Source: Arthrobacter sp. MYb213
GTDB lineage: Bacteria > Actinomycetota > Actinomycetes > Actinomycetales > Micrococcaceae
Direction: 5' to 3'
DNA: 64,000 nt
Assembly (NCBI RefSeq): GCF_002979915.1
Contig: NZ_PCQA01000003.1
Location: forward strand, 1 to 64,000
Part shown: in pieces, positions 17,149 through 26,594 of the stretch
Layout: every line of letters starts with the position of its first letter
Position numbering within the stretch: position 1 is the first letter of the stretch
The notes under the pieces: model-generated
What the model was told of the DNA's origin: nothing
Databases searched by the model: none
The model's input: only the letters and a program-made list of their open reading frames with translations
Made by a program: the position numbers and the translations under genes

Positions 17149-18312
17149 CAGCTCGCTCAGCGCGGCGAGCACCATGGCCTGCACACCGCGGGTCAGGGTC
17201 GGTTCGAGTACCGGGGCGAACAGCGGCGAGTGGTTTCCCACCATAGTCCCTCCGCCTAACAGCCAGAAGGTGTACGGGATCCCAAAGGCATCCGGGATTC
17301 TACTGAAATCCTCCGAGGCGCTTTGTCTGCTGGCGGTGCCCACCTGCCCGAAGTACTTTTCAAATGCCTGACTCACCTGTGCGGTCACCGGCCGATCGTT
17401 GGTGGTCAGCGGGAACTGGTCGTAAAATTCAAACTCGGGCTCCTTCGGCGATCCGGCGGCCGCGCATTCACCACGCACGATCCGTTGAACCGCGTTGATC
17501 AGCGTGTCACGTACGGCGTTGTCATAGGTGCGCAAGTTCAGCAGCAGCGTGGCCCGGTCGGCGATGATATTGGACTTCGTGCCCACCTGGAGCGAACCGA
17601 TGGTGAGCACCGCAAATTCTCCCGGAGCCACCTCGCGGGAGACCACCGCCTGCAAGCGCATCACAATCGAGGCGGCCAGCACCACCGGATCCACCGACAA
17701 TTGCGGCGTCGACCCATGAGAGCCGGCGCCATGCACGGTAATGCGGATCGAGTCTCCGGCCGAAAGCACCGGGCCAGTGACCGTTTGTAGCTCACCGGCC
17801 GGTAACTGCATCACATGCTGCGCAAAGGCTACGTCGGGTGCGGGGATCTTGTGGACCAGGCCGTCGGCAATCATCGCCGCCGAACCCTGCGCGGTTTCCT
17901 CGGCCGGCTGAAAGAGCACAATATACGTTCCGGACCACTTAGCGCGGTGCTCGGCCATCAGCTTTGCCGCACCGAGCAACGCAGTCACATGTACGTCATG
18001 CCCGCAGGCATGCATCACCCCGTCATTTTGTGAGGCGTAGTCCAGCCCGGTGGCCTCAGAAACCGGCAGCCCGTCCATATCCGCACGAGCAAGTACTGTG
18101 CGCCCGGGACCATTGCCCAGCACGCCAACTACCCCGGTGCCGCCGATACGTTGCACCTGATAGCCAAATTCTTCGAGCTTGCCGGCCACCAGCGCACCGG
18201 TGCGGGTCTCTTGCAGACTGAGTTCGGGATGCCGGTGCAGATCCCGATAAGTTTCATGAATCGACTCAAGTTCGGTGTCGAGTTCGGCCAGAACCTCGCG
18301 TGCGGTTTCCAT
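17131..18312 (-). CDS. M20 family metallo-amidohydrolase (N-acyl amino acid hydrolase type)
   Basis: A 393-residue binuclear zinc hydrolase of the AmhX/HipO/IAA-amino-acid hydrolase group, which cleaves N-acyl groups from amino acids. Visible: ADMDGLPV, MHACGHDVHVTALLGAAKL (metal Cys/His), QPAEETAQGSAAMIADGL (general base Glu and metal Glu) and the dimerisation lid. AAAGGGAA precedes ATG 18312. The exact acyl substrate cannot be told from sequence. Confidence 0.9.
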   Translation of the reverse strand: METAREVLAELDTELESIHETYRDLHRHPELSLQETRTGALVAGKLEEFGYQVQRIGGTGVVGVLGNGPGRTVLARADMDGLPVSEATGLDYASQNDGVMHACGHDVHVTALLGAAKLMAEHRAKWSGTYIVLFQPAEETAQGSAAMIADGLVHKIPAPDVAFAQHVMQLPAGELQTVTGPVLSAGDSIRITVHGAGSHGSTPQLSVDPVVLAASIVMRLQAVVSREVAPGEFAVLTIGSLQVGTKSNIIADRATLLLNLRTYDNAVRDTLINAVQRIVRGECAAAGSPKEPEFEFYDQFPLTTNDRPVTAQVSQAFEKYFGQVGTASRQSASEDFSRIPDAFGIPYTFWLLGGGTMVGNHSPLFAPVLEPTLTRGVQAMVLAALSELSVDSL

Positions 18313-18429
18313 ACAGTTCCCTTTCGGCAGACAGTTCTCAATATATGCCCGCTACCCCGTCGGCGAAAGAAAACACGTCATGTTCGCCGGTTACAGGACA
18401 AACCGCGCACCTCGGGCAATACTTAAACC

Positions 18430-19032
18430 ATGTTTGTCCTCGCGCTCAGCCCTAAGCCGCGCTCCGTCACCGACGTGCAGGCGGCCACCGAACTTTTGTG
18501 GGACCAGCTAGATCAGGTGCACACCCACGCGCCGTTTATGGCACTGAGCGGTCAGTTACTGCTCGGAGTCCCGCACGATGCCCACGGCGCCATCGATGCG
18601 ATCATGCGCTGCGCCAGGCTGAACTTCTGCCACATCGGGCTCGGCGTAGGCACGCTCTACGAGCCTGTGCCGGCGCAGGCAGACCTGGTCGAGGGCAAGG
18701 CTCAGCGTCGCGCGTTGGGTGCCTTAGAAGCGGCCACGCACCGCGGCGAACGCGTACCTATCTCCGTGTCCTGCGGAGACCCAGACCTCGACCTTGAGCT
18801 CGAAGGCTTATTACGCCTGCTCGGCCAGTCCGTGCGCACGCGTAGCGCCGCCGAATGGGCCGTGGTGGATCTACTGACCCCCGGGGTGCGCGGCCAGCAG
18901 AAGGCCATTGCGCAGGTTCTCGATGTCACTCCGCAAGCTGTCTCGGCCGCCATCGTGCGCTCCGGATATCACGATGAGATCGACGCCCGCGGCGGAATCG
19001 CACGATTGCTGGAGCTAGCCGACCAGCTTTAA
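18430..19032 (+). CDS. uncharacterised SatD-like protein with C-terminal helix-turn-helix
   Basis: A 200-residue protein that resembles the SatD family in layout: an N-terminal alpha/beta part with LGVPHDAHGAIDAIMRCARLN and IGLGVGTL, a middle with ARG/GLY-rich turns, and a C-terminal winged-helix-like segment (about 142-195) with QQKAIAQVLDVTPQAVSAAIVRSG. SatD proteins are of unknown function. AATACT (18418-18423) with AGGACA 17 bases upstream lies six bases before the ATG, and there is no ribosome site, so probably leaderless. Family assignment is tentative. Confidence 0.6.
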   Translation: MFVLALSPKPRSVTDVQAATELLWDQLDQVHTHAPFMALSGQLLLGVPHDAHGAIDAIMRCARLNFCHIGLGVGTLYEPVPAQADLVEGKAQRRALGALEAATHRGERVPISVSCGDPDLDLELEGLLRLLGQSVRTRSAAEWAVVDLLTPGVRGQQKAIAQVLDVTPQAVSAAIVRSGYHDEIDARGGIARLLELADQL

Positions 19033-19042
19033 AGCAAAAATA

Positions 19043-19060
19043 TTCGAAGACATTTTCGAA
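19043..19060. promoter_or_regulatory. LexA-like SOS box upstream of the DUF222-HNH gene
   Basis: Perfect inverted repeat TTCGAA-N6-TTCGAA. The core TCGAA-N6-TTCGA (19044-19059) matches the actinobacterial SOS box TCGAAC-N4-GTTCGA at 10 of 12 informative positions. It overlaps the candidate -35 (19047-19052) of the next gene, a good position for a repressor. The match is seen directly; LexA binding is inference. Confidence 0.55.
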
Positions 19061-19075
19061 CAAGAAGCGTATAAT
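19047..19075 (+). promoter_or_regulatory. promoter of the DUF222-HNH gene
   Basis: Consensus -10 TATAAT (19070-19075) and a 4/6 -35 AAGACA (19047-19052) with a 17-base spacer. The -10 ends six bases before ATG 19082, so transcription should start at or next to the start codon. AGAGG lies directly against the ATG, too close to act as a ribosome site. Confidence 0.7.
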
Positions 19076-19081
19076 AGAGGT

Positions 19082-20536
19082 ATGTCCGAAGCAATGGCGC
19101 CAAGGAATCGCCCGCCCCAAGCAGAGTTTTACCCGGTCGCAAATGACCTGGTGACTTCACCGCGGCGCGAGCCAACTCAAAGCAACGCGCAACGTGCGGC
19201 CGCTAAACATTTCCAGAAAATTGCGAACTACGAAAAAGAAATCGCTCGACTTCGTAGCAAACAAGCAGCGGAAAGCTATCAGGCCGAAAAAGAAATCGTG
19301 CGCGAGAATGAGTACCTTGGAACCTCTTGCAACGACCTCACCCGCGGGGCAGCAAGCGCCGTGGCTTTAGCCCGGCAACAGGCACCCAACGGATTTCGAA
19401 ACTACTTGGTCAACTGTCGAGTCTTGGCAGAAGACACCCCCTACCTCCGGCAGCACTTTGCGCAAGGCAAATTCACCGAGCAGCAAATATTGGCGATCCT
19501 CACGCCACTGCAAGAGGTCAAAGCCGAACGTCGCGCCGAATTTGATGCTGCTTTCCGGGACAATCCGGAAATGTTTGAGTCTCAGGGGCCAAAGCAGATT
19601 GGCGAAACTGTAAAACGTTTCACCTTAGACTTCGCCTCCGATGAGCAATGTCTAAAAATGAAACAGCAAGATTCCAAGCGCTACGTTCACCTCAAAAGGG
19701 GAAAGGACTGCGTTCTCATCAACGGCAGACTGCCAGTTGTCTCCGGCACAGCGTTACAGATGCACCTGCAGCAGGAGTCTTACCGCTTGAAGCAACTTGG
19801 AGATCCCCGCACTAGGGAACAGATCAAAGCGGACCTTCTGTGCACTTACCTACTCGCAGGTCGTCCGGAAAAACTACCGATTCAGTTGCATGTCGGCCTA
19901 ATCATGACCGACAAGACGCTCTTCCTCGGCGACCGGGAACCTGCTTATATGGAAGGTTATGGCTACGTTCCGCCGCAGTACGCGCGGGAGCTCATTGCCG
20001 GAAGCGCTATCGCAAACGAGCTGAGTTTCGCTCAAATGGAAGCTGGCAAAGCCGACGACCATTTGGATCGGTTAGAGACGCTACCCGACCTTATTCGCCT
20101 CTATACGGCACCCGGGGATAAAGAATTAATCGCCATGGATTCCAAGGCTCGTATCTTCCCGGAAAAACTTCGCCGCTTCGTAAAAATTCGTGACAGGCAT
20201 TGCCGCACCCCATTTTGCGATGGCAAGATCACGGAAATTGACCACGTATTGCAGCATCATTTGGGTGGCCCCACAGATGTAGACAATGCAGATGGTCGGT
20301 GTTCATCATGCAATAAGGCCAAGGAGAGTCCGGGGTGGATTGAAATTGTGGCGCTCAAGGGGCCTCACACTATGCGTGTGAACCCCGGCTCCTCGATGAC
20401 CTATCGCTCCACCGCACCACCGGCAACGGGATACGCACATAATCCATTTCCACAGTTGATCTGTGATTCACAATGGATACGTCGGGTGAAGCGCAGGCTA
20501 CATACCCAGCAAGATTCAAGCAGCCCCGGGCCCTGA
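19082..20536 (+). CDS. DUF222/HNH endonuclease family protein (13E12 repeat-like)
   Basis: A 484-residue protein with an N-terminal coiled segment, a central DUF222 domain (about 90-330) and a C-terminal HNH-type zinc motif (about 365-425): HCRTPFC, EIDHVLQHHLGG, DNADGRCSSCNKAKESPGW. The last His of HNH is replaced by Asn in CNKAK, a known variant. Such genes are multicopy in actinobacterial genomes and are suspected mobile or damage-linked nucleases. The codon content looks more AT-rich than its neighbours, consistent with transfer. Activity not provable from sequence. Confidence 0.87.
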   Translation: MSEAMAPRNRPPQAEFYPVANDLVTSPRREPTQSNAQRAAAKHFQKIANYEKEIARLRSKQAAESYQAEKEIVRENEYLGTSCNDLTRGAASAVALARQQAPNGFRNYLVNCRVLAEDTPYLRQHFAQGKFTEQQILAILTPLQEVKAERRAEFDAAFRDNPEMFESQGPKQIGETVKRFTLDFASDEQCLKMKQQDSKRYVHLKRGKDCVLINGRLPVVSGTALQMHLQQESYRLKQLGDPRTREQIKADLLCTYLLAGRPEKLPIQLHVGLIMTDKTLFLGDREPAYMEGYGYVPPQYARELIAGSAIANELSFAQMEAGKADDHLDRLETLPDLIRLYTAPGDKELIAMDSKARIFPEKLRRFVKIRDRHCRTPFCDGKITEIDHVLQHHLGGPTDVDNADGRCSSCNKAKESPGWIEIVALKGPHTMRVNPGSSMTYRSTAPPATGYAHNPFPQLICDSQWIRRVKRRLHTQQDSSSPGP

Positions 20537-21367
20537 CTAATCCTGCAAGAGTCCTTCTAGGACGATCGCTAGGCCGTCTTCATCCACTGAAGCAGTCACT
20601 TCATCAGCAACGATCTTGACTTCTTCTGGAGCTTGGCCCATGGCGACACCGCGCCCAGCCCACTGCAACATCTCGATATCGTTTCGTCCATCACCCACGG
20701 CAAGAGTCTGCGACGATTCGAACTCTAATTCGGTGCGCAGACGCTCCAGTCCGCTGGCCTTGGTAATACCTTCGGCTGCAATATCCAACCATGCGGTCCA
20801 ACCCACCGAGTAGGTTACGCCCGAAAGCCCCAGCCCATGTACTGCCTGACCAAAGTCCTCGGCGGTGGCATCTGTGGAGAAGACCACTACACGCACCGCC
20901 TTGCTGCGCAGTAATTCGTCAAATTCGACCACCTTGGAGGTGGCACCAAAGCTCGCATCGGTAAACACATCACTGGAGAGGAACTCGCCGAGTTCATTTT
21001 CCACGGCATATTTAGCATTAGGAAGCTGGCGCATCAAGGCAGCCAGGGCCAACGATGGATCAAAAACTTCACGGTGCAAAACCTCAACATCATTGCCGCG
21101 CACTCGGGCTAGCACGCCACCGTTACTTGCCACCACGTAACCGTGGTCGATACCCAGTTCGGTCATCAGCGGCACAGCCGCACCAAGCGACCGGCCGGTA
21201 GAAATCACTACCTCATGCCCGGCCTTCACTACCTCGCGGGCAACCTCACGCACGCGTGCACTCATCAGTCCCTGATGATTGACGATCGTCCCGTCAACAT
21301 CGAGGCAAATCATCAACTTGTCGTCATCTAGCCGGTCGTCGTTGCCGGTCTTAGTCAAAATTGTCAT
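20537..21367 (-). CDS. HAD superfamily Cof-type hydrolase
   Basis: A 276-residue phosphatase of the Cof/HAD-IIB type. Motif I is MICLDVDGTIV (about 18-28), motif II VISTGR, and motif IV AVGDGRNDIEML, with a type C2 cap between. It likely dephosphorylates sugar phosphates or cofactors; substrate unknown. It directly abuts the end of the convergent DUF222 gene. A start at the inner ATG (21316) would remove 17 non-conserved residues and cannot be excluded. Confidence 0.88.
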   Translation of the reverse strand: MTILTKTGNDDRLDDDKLMICLDVDGTIVNHQGLMSARVREVAREVVKAGHEVVISTGRSLGAAVPLMTELGIDHGYVVASNGGVLARVRGNDVEVLHREVFDPSLALAALMRQLPNAKYAVENELGEFLSSDVFTDASFGATSKVVEFDELLRSKAVRVVVFSTDATAEDFGQAVHGLGLSGVTYSVGWTAWLDIAAEGITKASGLERLRTELEFESSQTLAVGDGRNDIEMLQWAGRGVAMGQAPEEVKIVADEVTASVDEDGLAIVLEGLLQD

Positions 21368-21446
21368 AGTTCCAGTGAACCACTGCTACGTAAATTTTAC
21401 GATGAGCCACAGCACAATGGCAGGTGAACGGCTGGTTAAATGAAAA

Positions 21447-21472
21447 TCGACCGGCCTTGTGGGGCCGGTCGA
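21447..21472 (-). terminator. intrinsic terminator after serS
   Basis: Perfect ten-base-pair stem TCGACCGGCC (21447-21456) / complement (21463-21472) with a six-base loop. On the minus strand it is followed by TTTT, and it lies nine bases after the serS stop. Confidence 0.85.
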
Positions 21473-21480
21473 CGTTCGCT

Positions 21481-22758
21481 TTACTTCATGATTTCGAGTC
21501 CACCAAGATAAGGCTGCAGTGCCTTAGGCACGTTGACCGTGCCGTCCGGGTTCTGGTGGTTTTCCAGAATCGCAACGATCCAGCGGGTCGTGGCGAGCGT
21601 TCCGTTTAAGGTAGCAACCGCGCGCGTCTTGCCCGGCTTGCCGTCGACGATTTCGCGTTCACGAATATTCAGTCGGCGTGACTGGAAAGTCGTGCAGTTC
21701 GAGGTCGAGGTCAATTCGCGGAAAGTTCCCTGCGTTGGTACCCAAGCCTCGCAGTCGAACTTGCGTGCGGCACTCATGCCGAGGTCACCTGCTGCGGTAT
21801 CGATGACCCGGTAAGGAAGTTCCATGCGTCCAAGCATTTCTTCTTCCATAGCCAGCAAGCGCTCGTGTTCTCCGGCGGCCTCTTCGACCGTGGTGTAAAT
21901 GAACATTTCGAGCTTGTTGAACTGGTGCACGCGAATAATGCCCCGGGTGTCCTTACCCGCGGAACCAGCCTCACGGCGGTAGCAGGAGGACCAACCGGCA
22001 TAGCGGATCGGACCATCGGTAAGGTCCATGATCTCATTGGCGTGGTAACCGGCCAACGCCACCTCGGAGGTGCCGACCAGGTAAAGGTCGTCGCGCTCCA
22101 GCTTGTAGATCTCGTCGTCGTGTTCGACGTCGAAGCCGGTGCCCTGCATAGTTTCTGGGCGGACCAATGTCGGGGTGATCATCGGAATGAAGCCACGCTC
22201 GATCGCAAGATCCAGAGCCATGTTCATCATCGCAATTTCCAGGCGGGCGCCGATGCCCTTGAGGAAGTAAAAGCGTGAACCGGAGACCTTTGCGCCGCGT
22301 TCCATGTCGATCGCGTCGAGTTTCTCGGCGATCTGCAGATGGTCCAGCGGTTCAAAACCCTCGGCGGCAAAGTCGCGCGGGGTGCCGACGGTCTTCACCA
22401 GGGCGAAGTCGTCTTCACCGCCGGACGGGATGCCATCGGCGATCAGGTTCGGGATGGAGCGCTGCAATGAGGTGCACTTAGCAGCCGCTTCGTCGGAGGC
22501 AGCTTGGGCGGCCTTCACGGAAGTCGCCAGCTCCTTGACCTCCGCCAGCAGTGCTGTGCGTTCCTCACCCTTAGCGGCGCCAACCTTCTTGGAGAAGGCA
22601 TTCTGCTCCGCGCGCAGGCGCTCGTAGGTGCTTATGGTCTCGCGACGCGCCGAATCAGCCTCAATAAGCTGGTCGATTAGCGCTTCGTCGGCACCGCGCG
22701 CGCGTTGCGAGGCGCGGTACATTTCCGGATTATCGGTGAGCATTTTCAGGTCGATCAC
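21481..22758 (-). CDS. serS: seryl-tRNA synthetase
   Basis: Class II aminoacyl-tRNA synthetase charging tRNA-Ser (and tRNA-Sec where present). 425 residues: an N-terminal coiled-coil tRNA-binding arm (about 25-110) and a catalytic core with motif 2 ([25 protein letters not shown]) and motif 3 ([19 protein letters not shown]). The GTG start (MIDLKML) has TACGCT (22765-22770) exactly six bases upstream and no ribosome site, pointing to leaderless translation of an essential gene. Confidence 0.96.
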   Translation of the reverse strand: MIDLKMLTDNPEMYRASQRARGADEALIDQLIEADSARRETISTYERLRAEQNAFSKKVGAAKGEERTALLAEVKELATSVKAAQAASDEAAAKCTSLQRSIPNLIADGIPSGGEDDFALVKTVGTPRDFAAEGFEPLDHLQIAEKLDAIDMERGAKVSGSRFYFLKGIGARLEIAMMNMALDLAIERGFIPMITPTLVRPETMQGTGFDVEHDDEIYKLERDDLYLVGTSEVALAGYHANEIMDLTDGPIRYAGWSSCYRREAGSAGKDTRGIIRVHQFNKLEMFIYTTVEEAAGEHERLLAMEEEMLGRMELPYRVIDTAAGDLGMSAARKFDCEAWVPTQGTFRELTSTSNCTTFQSRRLNIREREIVDGKPGKTRAVATLNGTLATTRWIVAILENHQNPDGTVNVPKALQPYLGGLEIMK

Positions 22759-22796
22759 ATCTTAAGCGTAGCAATCTTGAGTACGATGAGAGCACT

Positions 22797-23843
22797 ATGC
22801 AGACAAACCGCGTGATCTTAATTTCTGTAGCCGGCGCCGCGGCAGTACTTGCGGGCGTTACCGGGTACTCCGTGCGTAAGCTTTCGCACACGAGCAAACC
22901 GATCAGCAAAGAGCCTTCGATCAAGGAGCAATCCGAGTCTAAGAAGGTCGGACTAGTCATTAATCCGTCCAAGTCAGGTGCTGACGAGGCCTTTGAGGCG
23001 GTCAAGCATGTCTGCGCAGAAGCGGGGCTGGAAGAGCCACTGGTTTTTGAAACCACCCCCGAAAACGCGGGTCAAGAAGCTGCTCAAAAGGCGATCGATG
23101 CCGGATGCGACACAATTATTGCGGCCGGTGGCGACGGCACGATTCGCGCCGTCGGAGAGGTACTTGAAGGCACCGATTGCACCCTAGGACTGCTTCCACT
23201 AGGTACCGGCAACCTGTTGGCGCGTAATATTGAGGTCCCGCTTGATGACTTGCACACCGCCGCGCTAATCGCCGTGCGGGGCATGGTGCGACGCATCGAT
23301 GTGGGACATATGAAGCTGAACCTGCTCGATGGCACTAAGGCAGATCATGCATTCCTGGTGATCGCCGGTGTCGGTACCGACGCAGACCTCTTTGACGATA
23401 CCGACGAAGAGTTGAAGTCCAAGGTGGGCTGGCTGGCATATTCGGAAGCCGGCTTGCGCCAGCTTCCGGGACAACGCAAAAGGGTCGAATTTAAGCTTTC
23501 CGAAGATGAAGCCTGGCAGACCCGTAAGGTTCGCTCCGTGCTTTTCGCCAACTGCGGCAAGCTGCAGGGCGTGGACTTTGTCCCGGACGCCAAGATCGAC
23601 GACGGAATTCTCGATGCCGTAGTACTCTCCCCGCGTTCGGCAGCCGGCTGGGGTTGGATCTTGTTGAAGACCGCCTTCCGCTCGCGCAACAAGATCCCGG
23701 TGATGGGTTTCTACCAGACCACCGAGGTCTCATTGCGTTGCGCGGAACCTATGAATACACAGATCGACGGCGACCCAACAGGTCAGGTCAACGAGCTGAA
23801 AGTTACCGTCAGCCCTTCGTCGCTGCGTATTCGTACCCCTTAG
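22797..23843 (+). CDS. diacylglycerol/lipid kinase family protein (YegS/DgkB type)
   Basis: A 348-residue lipid kinase-like protein. A hydrophobic N-terminal helix (about 5-25) suggests membrane anchoring. The catalytic domain shows VGLVINPSKSGA, the nucleotide site AAGGDGTIRAVGEVL (GGDGT 111-115) and LPLGTGNLLARNIEVPL. The C-terminal domain ends in IDGDPTG. Probably phosphorylates diacylglycerol or a related lipid. Its stop overlaps that of convergent pheA by four bases (TTAG). Confidence 0.88.
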   Translation: MQTNRVILISVAGAAAVLAGVTGYSVRKLSHTSKPISKEPSIKEQSESKKVGLVINPSKSGADEAFEAVKHVCAEAGLEEPLVFETTPENAGQEAAQKAIDAGCDTIIAAGGDGTIRAVGEVLEGTDCTLGLLPLGTGNLLARNIEVPLDDLHTAALIAVRGMVRRIDVGHMKLNLLDGTKADHAFLVIAGVGTDADLFDDTDEELKSKVGWLAYSEAGLRQLPGQRKRVEFKLSEDEAWQTRKVRSVLFANCGKLQGVDFVPDAKIDDGILDAVVLSPRSAAGWGWILLKTAFRSRNKIPVMGFYQTTEVSLRCAEPMNTQIDGDPTGQVNELKVTVSPSSLRIRTP

Positions 23844-24763
23844 AGCCGCGATTTGAGCGACTGCACCCACGCCCGGGATTCGGCAAACGCACTATCTGAA
23901 TTGTGCGTATCGATGAACGGGCGGGTGCCCTGCGCCGCCGGGTAAGATCCCAAGAAGCGCAATTCTGGACACAATCTGTGCAATCCGGCGAGCGCCGCGG
24001 AGACACGTTCTTCAGCAATATGACCTTCAACGTCTACGGAGAAGAAGTAGTGCCCGAGCCCCGCGCCGGTAGGACGTGACTCGATCCGCGAAAGGTTCAC
24101 CGCACGAGCGGTAAACTGCTCCAGGAACTCCATCAACGCTCCGGGCCGATCCTCGGACAACGGCAAGATCAGCGTTGACTTATCCACACCGCTTGGCGCC
24201 GGAATGGCTCCAGGCCGCGTGACAAGGATAAAGCGGGTTACCGCCCCGGCGTGATCTTCCACCTCGCGCGCCAACACCTTGAGGTTTTTCTCCTGCGCCA
24301 CCAAGGGTGAGCAAATCGCGGCATCGTGGTGAGTTTCTGGGTCCAATAGACCCAGCGCACCGGAAGCAGTGGATGAGGCCGGGGTGAAACTGGCGGCGGG
24401 AATGTTTGTTTCCGCCCAATGCCGGCACTGTGCCCAAGCGTGTCCGTGAGTGGAAATCTCCCGGATCTGTTCGAGCGAGGTAATTTCCTCGCGCACCGCC
24501 AACACGAAGCTAATCGGGACCAGCACTTCGGCGACAATCTGTAACGATTCCCCGGCAGCAATGGCATCCAATGTGGCCGAAACTCCGCCCTCTACCGAGT
24601 TTTCGATCGGGACCATCGCGGCGTCTGCCTGCCCTAAGCGGACCATATCCAGTGCGCTATTAACGCTGCTGGCAGCAATCCGCTCGCATTCCCCGGCTCC
24701 GGGTATCTGTAGCAAGGCCGCCTCGGTGAAGGTGCCCGCAGGGCCTAGATAGGCATATTTCAT
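23840..24763 (-). CDS. pheA: prephenate dehydratase
   Basis: Converts prephenate to phenylpyruvate in phenylalanine synthesis. 307 residues: two periplasmic-binding-like lobes (YLGPAGTFTEAALLQI, MVPIENSVEGGVSATLD, STHGHAWAQCRHW; catalytic Thr expected in this region) and a C-terminal ACT domain with the phenylalanine-sensing ESRPTGAGLGHYFF near residue 220. It is monofunctional, with no chorismate mutase domain. Start overlaps the rhodanese gene as ATGA, so the two are coupled. Confidence 0.94.
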   Translation of the reverse strand: MKYAYLGPAGTFTEAALLQIPGAGECERIAASSVNSALDMVRLGQADAAMVPIENSVEGGVSATLDAIAAGESLQIVAEVLVPISFVLAVREEITSLEQIREISTHGHAWAQCRHWAETNIPAASFTPASSTASGALGLLDPETHHDAAICSPLVAQEKNLKVLAREVEDHAGAVTRFILVTRPGAIPAPSGVDKSTLILPLSEDRPGALMEFLEQFTARAVNLSRIESRPTGAGLGHYFFSVDVEGHIAEERVSAALAGLHRLCPELRFLGSYPAAQGTRPFIDTHNSDSAFAESRAWVQSLKSRL

Positions 24764-25086
24764 CGAACGGTAGGTTCCGCACCGTTGTCGGCATCCATCG
24801 GAAGTTTGGCTTCCAGCCAGGCATCGGAACCACCGGCGATATTAAACGCGGTATAGCCCAGGCCGGTCAACCACGCGGCAGCCTGTGCCGAGCGGCCACC
24901 GGTGCGGCAGATAACGTAGGTATCAACGTCGGGGTCCAGTTCCTCGACACGGGTAGGCAATTCACCGAGCACAATGTGCTTGGCGCCGGTCGCGCGGCCT
25001 GCTTCCCATTCGAAGTCCTCACGGACGTCCAAGATCAATGCGTCCTTAGGTACGTCGGTGACCTGCACAGTCTCAAAGTCGCTCAT
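24760..25086 (-). CDS. rhodanese-like domain protein
   Basis: A 108-residue single-domain sulfurtransferase-like protein. Active-site loop Cys60-RTGGRS is intact, and ILDVREDFEWEAG with HIVLGELPTRVEEL is standard. It may carry persulfide sulfur; the real acceptor is unknown. GAGAGGAAAG precedes ATG 25086. It is the first gene of a two-gene unit with pheA, with no obvious functional tie. Confidence 0.9.
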   Translation of the reverse strand: MSDFETVQVTDVPKDALILDVREDFEWEAGRATGAKHIVLGELPTRVEELDPDVDTYVICRTGGRSAQAAAWLTGLGYTAFNIAGGSDAWLEAKLPMDADNGAEPTVR

Positions 25087-25153
25087 GGTTGGCTTTCCTC
25101 TCTGGTTGGGTGTTTGCTTATAAGACTATCCATTCCCCGCCTCGAAAGCCGAC

Positions 25154-26500
25154 ATGAAGACAAGATCAGCCCTGAAATTGCGTGATGAGCTGGCCAGTGG
25201 AGAACGTTCTAGCCGCGAGGTCACCGAACACTATCTGCGTCGCATCGACGAGCTGAGCGCGCTGGGCGCCTTTGTGTATGTCTCCCCCGATGCGATGGAT
25301 GCCGCGGCCGCGGCCGACGAGCGGCAGGTGCGCGGGCAAATCGGACGTTTACATGGTCTTCCCACGGCCTTCAAAGACCTCAATGAGGTCACCGGCATGC
25401 CCACCACCTATGGAACCGCGGCATTAAAGCATCAGGTGGCGCGGGCAGATCATCCGCTGGTGGCACGCTTACGGTCCGAAGGTGTGGTGATTACCGGCAA
25501 GACGCAGGTTCCGGAATTTGGATTGAGCAGTTATTCAGAGAACCTCGTTGCCCCACCGTCGCGCAACCCCCTTGACCCACGGTTAACCTCAGGCGGTTCC
25601 TCGGGCGGTCAAGCGGCGGCGATCGCCGCGGGGATGATTCCCGTAGGCCCGGGATCCGATGGTGGCGGTTCGGTGCGCATCCCTGCGGCGAGTTGTGGCC
25701 TGGTGGGGCTCAAACCCTCCCTGGGGCGAATTCCCAGTGATGTGATTGATGGTTACCTCGATGGCTTTGGTGCGCCAAAATTGACGGTTTCCGGCCCGCT
25801 GGCCCATGATTCCTTGGACGCGGCGATGTTGCTCGACGCGATGCGCGGCTCCGACCACTATCTACCACTGCTGCGTGGCAGCTACCCGGAGCGGCTCAAG
25901 GGGTTGCGCATCGGTTACAGCACGCACTCTCCCTTCGAAAGCGCTTATGCGATCTCCTTACAGCCCGCTGCGCTGCAGGCATTTGATCGAGCCAAGCAGT
26001 TATTGTCTGACCGACACCGGGTGGAGCCAGCGGATCTGCGCTATGCCAGTGACTACCCCGAGGCCTTTGCGCGAGTGTGGAGCAATGGACTGCGCAATAT
26101 CCAACTCGACGACGAGGGACTGCTCGGTGACTTGGCAAGGGATTTCCGGCGACGCTCCGCGGCGCGCAGCATGGAGGTCAGCCTGCAGGCGGCCGCTAGA
26201 CTCAAACAAATTTCGGCAGACTTTGTGCGACAATGGTCCGCTCATGACGTGATCCTCACTCCGGCCATGGCCTCGACGCCACCGGAGGTCGGCTACTTTA
26301 CTACCGCGGATGCGGATACCGATTACATGCGACAGTGTCAGTACACCCCATATACCTCCATGGTGAATGTTTCTTCGGTAGCCGCGATCACCGTTCCAAT
26401 CAGCAATTCCAGCTCCGGAATGCCGATGAGCGTGCAACTGATTTCACCACGTGCCGACGAGGGGTTGCTTTTGGCGCTGGCCAAACAATTGGGCAAGTGA
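25154..26500 (+). CDS. amidase signature family protein
   Basis: A 448-residue amidase with the Ser-cisSer-Lys triad: Lys74 (AFKDL), the glycine/serine stretch TSGGSSGGQAAAIAAG (Ser149/150 region) and Ser173 (GSDGGGSVRIPAA). It hydrolyses an amide of unknown nature. It lacks the features of GatA (no gatC/gatB neighbours), so it is more likely a catabolic amidase. GAAAG precedes the ATG. Confidence 0.9.
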   Translation: MKTRSALKLRDELASGERSSREVTEHYLRRIDELSALGAFVYVSPDAMDAAAAADERQVRGQIGRLHGLPTAFKDLNEVTGMPTTYGTAALKHQVARADHPLVARLRSEGVVITGKTQVPEFGLSSYSENLVAPPSRNPLDPRLTSGGSSGGQAAAIAAGMIPVGPGSDGGGSVRIPAASCGLVGLKPSLGRIPSDVIDGYLDGFGAPKLTVSGPLAHDSLDAAMLLDAMRGSDHYLPLLRGSYPERLKGLRIGYSTHSPFESAYAISLQPAALQAFDRAKQLLSDRHRVEPADLRYASDYPEAFARVWSNGLRNIQLDDEGLLGDLARDFRRRSAARSMEVSLQAAARLKQISADFVRQWSAHDVILTPAMASTPPEVGYFTTADADTDYMRQCQYTPYTSMVNVSSVAAITVPISNSSSGMPMSVQLISPRADEGLLLALAKQLGK

Positions 26501-26594
26501 ACCGGGAATTTAGCCGATACCAGCGGTATATGAAACATGTGAAATAGATCGCTAAAGTAGGCACTTGCTCCTAAAAGCGCGAAAAATGTAACGT

